Shown here piece after piece: positions 6,661 to 10,137 of a stretch of DNA of 10,137 nt (position 1 is its first letter; each line of letters starts with the position of its first letter). This DNA comes from Pseudoneurospora amorphoporcata (lineage: Eukaryota > Ascomycota > Sordariomycetes > Sordariales > Sordariaceae), in contig MU859544.1 of assembly GCA_033297205.1 (NCBI GenBank), positions 1 to 10,137 on the forward strand. Reading direction: 5' to 3'. The notes under the pieces were generated by a model. It ran no database searches. It worked only from the letters and a program-made list of their open reading frames with translations, and had not been told where the DNA came from. Position numbers and translations under genes: made by a program.

Positions 6661-8029
6661 ATGCCCTCCACCCTGTCAACCCTCTGCTTGGCGGCCCTCT
6701 CAGTGCCGGCCCTCGCTCATCCCGGCCATGGCGGACCAGGCAAAGACGAGACCGGCATCAAGCCCATCAAAAACGTCCAGCTCGGCCCCCGTCCTTACTG
6801 GCTCGTCGACCAGATGGAGGACTCTCCCCTCAAGTCCAAGCTCCAGTCCTGTTCCGAGAAGCAGATGCGCCCCAGCCGTTGGAGCATCGGCCACCGTGGC
6901 GGCGGCACTTTGCAGTTTCCCGAGGAGACAGTAGCAAGCATCATGGCTGGTGTAGGTCCTCTTCCGTCCTCGCAAGATGGTGGTGGTGATACTGACAGAA
7001 AGACAACAGACCAGAATGGGCGCCGGAATTGAAGAATGCGACGTAACTTTCACGTCCGACCGACAGCTCATCTGCCGACACTCGCAATGCGACTTGCACA
7101 CGACCACCAACATCCTCACGATCCCTGAGCTGGCCGCCAAGTGCACCGTGCCTTTCACTCCCTACAACGCCACAACCAAGAAGTCGGCAACAGCCAAATG
7201 CTGCACGTCCGACTTTACCCTCGCCGAGCTCACCGAAACCAAGGAGCTCTGTGCAAAGATGGACTCGTCCGACCCCAAGGCTACGACGCCGGAGCAATAC
7301 CAGGGCGGTGTACCCGGCTACCGCACCACGCTCTACTCCGGCCCGGGCACTTGCCACAAGATGTTGACGGTCAAGGAGTACATCGCGCTCGTCGATGCGC
7401 TGGGACTGGACTTTACGCCAGAGCTCAAGACCCCCGTGGTCAAGATGCCGTTTGGTTCAGCCAACTATACGCAGGAGGCCTTTGCTCAGCAGTTGATTGA
7501 CGAGTTCAAGCAGGCCAAGATCGACCCCAAGCGTGTCTGGCTCCAGAGCTTCCTGTATGACGATATCTTGTATTGGCTGCGCGCTGAGCCCAAGTTTGGC
7601 AAGCAGGCTGTGTTGCTCGACGAGTCGGGTGATGCCCCGAGCACCATCGCTGCTGCCACTGCGTCCCTGACCAAGTATGCCAAGGATGGCGTCAACATCG
7701 TTGCTCCTCCCCTCCACTATTTGGTATCGACTGTCACCGACAAGACCGGCAGGGTCAACATTGTTGCGAGCGAGTATGCCAAGCTGGCGAAGACGCTTGG
7801 GCTGAAGGTCGTCGGCTGGAGTTTGGAACGGTCCGGCTGGCTGGCGGATAGCACCAATGGAGGGTATTATTACGGTACGATCGCGAATGTCACGGCGGCG
7901 AGGGGAGAGGGTGTCGTGTTTGAGTTGCTGGATGTTTTGGCGAGCAAGGAAGTCGGAGCGATCGGCGTTTTCAGCGACTGGAGCGCAACGGTTAGTTACT
8001 ATGCCAACTGCTTTGGCTTGTTTCCTTGA
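6661..8029 (+). CDS. Secreted glycerophosphodiester phosphodiesterase (GDPD family)
   Basis: Two exons, 6661-6951 and 7010-8029, give 436 residues. The 58-base intron has donor GTAGGT, branch ACTGACAG and acceptor CAACAG, and joins ...SIMAG to TRMGAGIEECDV in frame. A signal peptide (1-19, ending SVPALA) leaves a mature end HPGHGG. The GDPD (PLC-like TIM-barrel) motifs are present: GHRGG (77-81, catalytic His78 and Arg79), FPEET (86-90), E106-C-D108 as the metal-binding ExD, and His121 in CRHSQCDLHTTTN. Late strands include VVGWSLERSGW and IGVFSDWSATVSYYANC near the C-terminus. Several Cys and three N-x-T sites (NATT, NYT, NVT) fit a secreted protein. The family hydrolyses glycerophosphodiesters to glycerol-3-phosphate plus an alcohol, using a divalent metal. 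Here the likely role is extracellular phosphate or lipid-headgroup scavenging, supported by CACGTG boxes upstream. The exact substrate is unknown. Confidence 0.92.
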
Positions 8030-8876
8030 TTGGGGAATGGAAGGGCTTTGATCGATTTGTGTATATCTACCGATCTATAGAGACGAGATGGCTTTCTTGG
8101 GACATACCCGGAAGCGAACTTTTGGGTAAATAGTAGGGTGTCTGACTTGGTACGCGACTTTTGGAGGTCTTATATCTGTAGTATCGCTACGACGGCTCAA
8201 TCGGCGTCCGATCTCGTACGTTTTGTAAATGTCGCGTCGCCAAATTCTTTGCAGGTGGACTTAGATGAAGTGTTCAGCGTTGGTTGTAGTCTGTAGAGGC
8301 TTCGCAGGATGAAGAAAGATTGTAGGAATGTACTGCAATGCCGTTTAGGCACCTTTCAGGTTTTGTTGCCGGCCAATGTCAGCGATAGCGTCCTACGTTC
8401 GCTTGTTTGGACAGTCCCACCGCGCGGGAAACAACCTGGAAGAGGGAAGATGGATAACGTCAATGCGCGGGACAGGAGAGAGCTGTACAGGTCCATGAAG
8501 AAACGGTACGATGTTTGTGGCTTGTCGTTGGAGCAGGCAGAGGTATTCGGGTTCGTGGTCTGGCGCCGGCATGGCTGGGGGCAGGCAACAAGCAAGGGAC
8601 GCGCAATGGGCTTAGGCGGGACGGAGTAGTGGAGGCTCGTTATGGCGTAGGGATGATATCTGTCGGTTTGATTGTAGTGATGATTATAGATTTGGGTTTC
8701 TGAGATATGCTGTCCGGGTCGGAAGTTAAAGTCGGGAGCTAACTGACTCGTAACCGCTGGATGACGGAAATTCCAATGAGGAGAGTGGGGCAGATTTCGA
8801 ACCATTAGCATTTCTATATGTGACTAGCAGTTATTTTATTGGTTGAGCGTCCGCTAGGCCCAAGAGGCTGACCGAC
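8030..8876. other. Gene-free stretch between GDPD gene and retrotransposon
   Basis: No gene is supported. Two overlapping open frames (plus 8309-8629; minus 8356-8811, 151 residues, His/Pro/Asn-rich) have no recognisable domain, start context or introns and are probably chance. The left part must hold the GDPD transcript end. Confidence 0.5.
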
Positions 8877-9150
8877 TGTTACGAACTTAAGCAGGACACA
8901 CGGGCCGACCAGACCGCTGGGAGACCATCACCACTCTAGGACTGGTTGATGTAACCCCAAGGTGTTGGATTGGCCAGGAAGGCGTGGTACTATAGTGCTC
9001 ACTGTGAGCAGGAGTCGCGAGTGAGCAAGCAAGACTCAAGATGGATATAAGGGCGACTGGAGAACGCAGATTGTCAAATAAGTTCGACAGTAGTCAATTG
9101 ATCTTTATCACCGAGACACGTATAACGCTACCATACTTGTTGTGAACCTT
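8877..9150 (+). repeat. Probable 5' LTR, right boundary uncertain
   Basis: The TG start is TGTTACGAAC. TATAAG at 9046-9051 would be the U3 promoter, and CAAATAAG near 9075 a possible polyadenylation signal in R. A perfect palindrome, GCTCAC-T-GTGAGC (8997-9009), lies upstream of the TATA and could bind a factor. I could not find a matching CA end or a clear primer-binding site, so the right edge is approximate (about 9120-9160). Confidence 0.5.
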
Positions 9151-9286
9151 TTGGCTTCACCGAACAGCACTGATAGTCTTTACCTTCAGCTATCCCACTT
9201 AGGCAGATCAGACTGCCGTTCGTCACACGTTGACTACTCCCTTTGGCCTATCTCGGATAGTGTACTGAAGGTATCTTCGCTTCACC
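9151..9286 (+). other. Retrotransposon 5' leader
   Basis: The interval between the presumed LTR end and the gag ATG is expected to contain the primer-binding and packaging sites. I could not identify either by eye. Confidence 0.35.
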
Positions 9287-9892
9287 ATGTCTTCCTCCGC
9301 CGGACCCACCACTCAGGGCGAACCCCTGAACGTCACCGCCGTGCATCAACAGCTCAAGGCTATGCAGGACCGCATCAACCAGCTGGAAGCACAGCTCCAG
9401 GCCGAGTCCGGACGCCCCGAAGCGAAGGCGGGAGAAGGAACTTCTCCCAAGGAACGCAAGAGAGTTAAGTTGTCCGCACCCAGGGAGTTTGATGGCCAGC
9501 AGGCCACCCTCGCAGGGTTCTTGATCCAGATGCAAACCTACTTCGACTTCTACGACGACTAGTTTGCTATTGAATATGAGAAGGTTACTTACGCGGGAAC
9601 CAGGCTTACGGACAAAGCACTCACTTGGTACGAGCCTATCCTCAAGGACCACTACGAAAACGGAGACCAGGCTTCGGACTTTACTAAGAAGGTTTTGAAC
9701 TTTTACGTCGCCTTTACCGAGGCACTCGCTAGGGTTTTTGGAGAAAAGGATGAGACTTGGAGGGCTCAGGAACGCCTAACCCATCTTCGATAAACTAAGT
9801 CTGCCTCAGCCTACGCTGCACTCTTTAAGCAGGATGCGCTTCGTAGCAATATTAACGACTATGGGCTGATGCAATTGTTTTACAATGGCTTT
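9287..9892 (+). pseudogene. gag: Ty3/gypsy gag, inactivated by two in-frame stops and truncated
   Basis: ATG at 9287 (ACCATG, good context) opens gag. Residues ~17-44 form a coiled coil (HQQLKAMQDRINQLEAQLQA), followed by a Lys/Arg-rich stretch and PREFDG. After 91 codons there is TAG (9560-9562). The same frame continues with YEKVTYAGTRLTDKALTWYE, then FTEALARVFGEKDETWRAQE and RLTHLR, TAA (9791-9793), TKSASAYAALFKQD and LMQLFYNG. This is the retrotransposon_gag (capsid) core: a TWYEP helix, then F..AL..VFG..DE, R.L..L.QT.SA..YA..F and LM..FY.GL. No frameshift is needed. Family alignment puts Gln at both stops, so each is explained by CAG to TAG or CAA to TAA. The capsid is cut off at about 9892, before the zinc knuckle. 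Confidence 0.85.
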
Positions 9893-9907
9893 TTGTTGTT
9901 GTTGTTG
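9893..9907. repeat. (TTG)5 microsatellite at the gag break
   Basis: Five TTG units follow a run of T and precede TTATATTT. On the minus strand this is an (ACA)n/A-rich tail, which supports a retroposition junction. It could also be a plain microsatellite. Confidence 0.7.
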
Positions 9908-9935
9908 TTATATTTAACGTCTACTTCCGCCTCCC

Positions 9936-9958
9936 ATAGGGCATGAGACGTGCCCTAT
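9936..9958. repeat. Hairpin ATAGGGCA-N7-TGCCCTAT
   Basis: Perfect 8-base arms (9936-9943 and 9951-9958) with a 7-base loop lie about 30 bases from the (TTG)5 tract. In an antisense LINE reading this is a 3'-terminal stem-loop. A second, shorter dyad, GGCTC-GCG-GAGCC, sits at 10086-10098. Confidence 0.65.
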
Positions 9959-10137
9959 CGGTTAATCTAGCGTACAAAAATAGGAGCAATGCCCTAACTG
10001 TCCACCAAAACTATTAATCCGAGGGCAAACCGAGGCCTATTGTGTCACACGGACATTTGACCTCAACCCTGACCCTACAACGAGAGGCTCGCGGAGCCGC
10101 ACATCTCTCAGCCTCGCGCAAATGCTTCAGGTATCTA

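Larger units (their letters stand above)
8877..10137 (+). mobile_element. 5' part of a Ty3/gypsy LTR retrotransposon, interrupted
   Basis: The element starts at TGTTACGAAC (8877), has an LTR-like promoter, a leader, and a gag frame beginning at 9287. Protease, reverse transcriptase and integrase are not in the window, because gag is replaced by unrelated sequence near 9891 and the window ends. Two stop codons in gag mean this copy is dead. The right end and the 3' LTR cannot be seen. Confidence 0.8.
9891..10137 (-). mobile_element. Possible antisense LINE-type 3' end inserted in gag
   Basis: At FYNG the gag homology stops abruptly, at T-rich sequence plus (TTG)5. Read on the minus strand, this is ...GGCGGAAGTAGACGTTAAAT followed by ATAACAACAACAACAACAAAAA, i.e. 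unique sequence ending in a short simple A-rich tail, the arrangement of a non-LTR element with its 3' end at the insertion point. The minus frame from 10136 is open for about 42 codons to tandem stops (TAA TAG). No reverse transcriptase motif falls inside the window, so the LINE identity is inference. Alternatives are another repeat type or a rearrangement. Confidence 0.4.

Noticed and set aside
6718..6735. Mature N-terminal His (HPGHGG) after the signal peptide as a hint of a copper monooxygenase (LPMO)
   Set aside because: The rest of the protein is plainly GDPD (HRGG, ExD, CRHSQCD); an N-terminal His alone is not evidence for an LPMO.
6700..7357. Antisense frames of 138-152 codons across the GDPD gene
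   Set aside because: They are GC-rich codon-bias shadows of the GDPD coding frame, and one spans the intron without a splice signal.
8309..8811. Overlapping frames of 106 (plus) and 151 (minus) codons between the GDPD gene and the LTR
   Set aside because: No domain, signal sequence, intron or promoter evidence; each could be the other's shadow or chance.
9893..9958. CRISPR-like or array structure from the short repeats
   Set aside because: Only a microsatellite and a single hairpin are present, with no spaced direct repeats, and the window is eukaryotic.

Overview
The window looks like nuclear DNA of a filamentous ascomycete, most likely a Sordariomycete, although no marker here fixes the genus. 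Three things point that way: introns of 53-64 bases with GTRNGY-type donors and CTGAC branch points; family types typical of these fungi (a KRNPRKY-type zinc-finger factor, a GT32 mannosyltransferase, a secreted-type SET protein, a secreted GDPD); and a Ty3/gypsy gag with CpA-to-TpA stop codons as left by repeat-induced point mutation (RIP).

Layout. (1) Positions 1-1193, minus strand: the first 397 codons of a putative zinc-finger transcription factor that runs off the left edge. (2) 1702-2628, minus: a GT32 glycosyltransferase resembling mannosyl-inositol-phosphoceramide synthases, but with the metal-binding DxD changed to DPN. (3) 3067-3358: a promoter-like block (GCGGGG boxes, TATA box) with only a 56-codon ORF after it. 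(4) 3234 to about 3985, minus: a frameshifted, internally deleted relic of a secreted FAD-linked oxidoreductase. (5) 4036-4368, plus: a short ORF with a signal peptide, apparently a broken small secreted protein. (6) 4302-5963, plus: a four-exon SET-domain protein of 495 residues whose second exon, 26 bases long, encodes the RINHSC core. (7) 5964-6660: a promoter region with three CACGTG-like boxes and a TATA box. (8) 6661-8029, plus: a two-exon secreted glycerophosphodiester phosphodiesterase of 436 residues. (9) 8030-8876: no gene seen. (10) 8877-10137: the 5' part of a Ty3/gypsy element (LTR start, leader, gag with two stops), cut off near 9891 by foreign sequence that looks like the antisense 3' end of a LINE-type element.

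The genes do not form an obvious pathway or cluster. The intact ones are ordinary housekeeping or secreted functions. The region between 3190 and 4370 and the region right of 8877 are zones of gene decay and transposon insertion. The most useful biological leads are the likely phosphate-starvation control of the GDPD gene, the SET-core microexon, and the GT32 enzyme with altered catalytic residues. I found no previously undescribed system that I could defend. All splice sites and family assignments come from reading the sequence by eye and have not been checked against databases.
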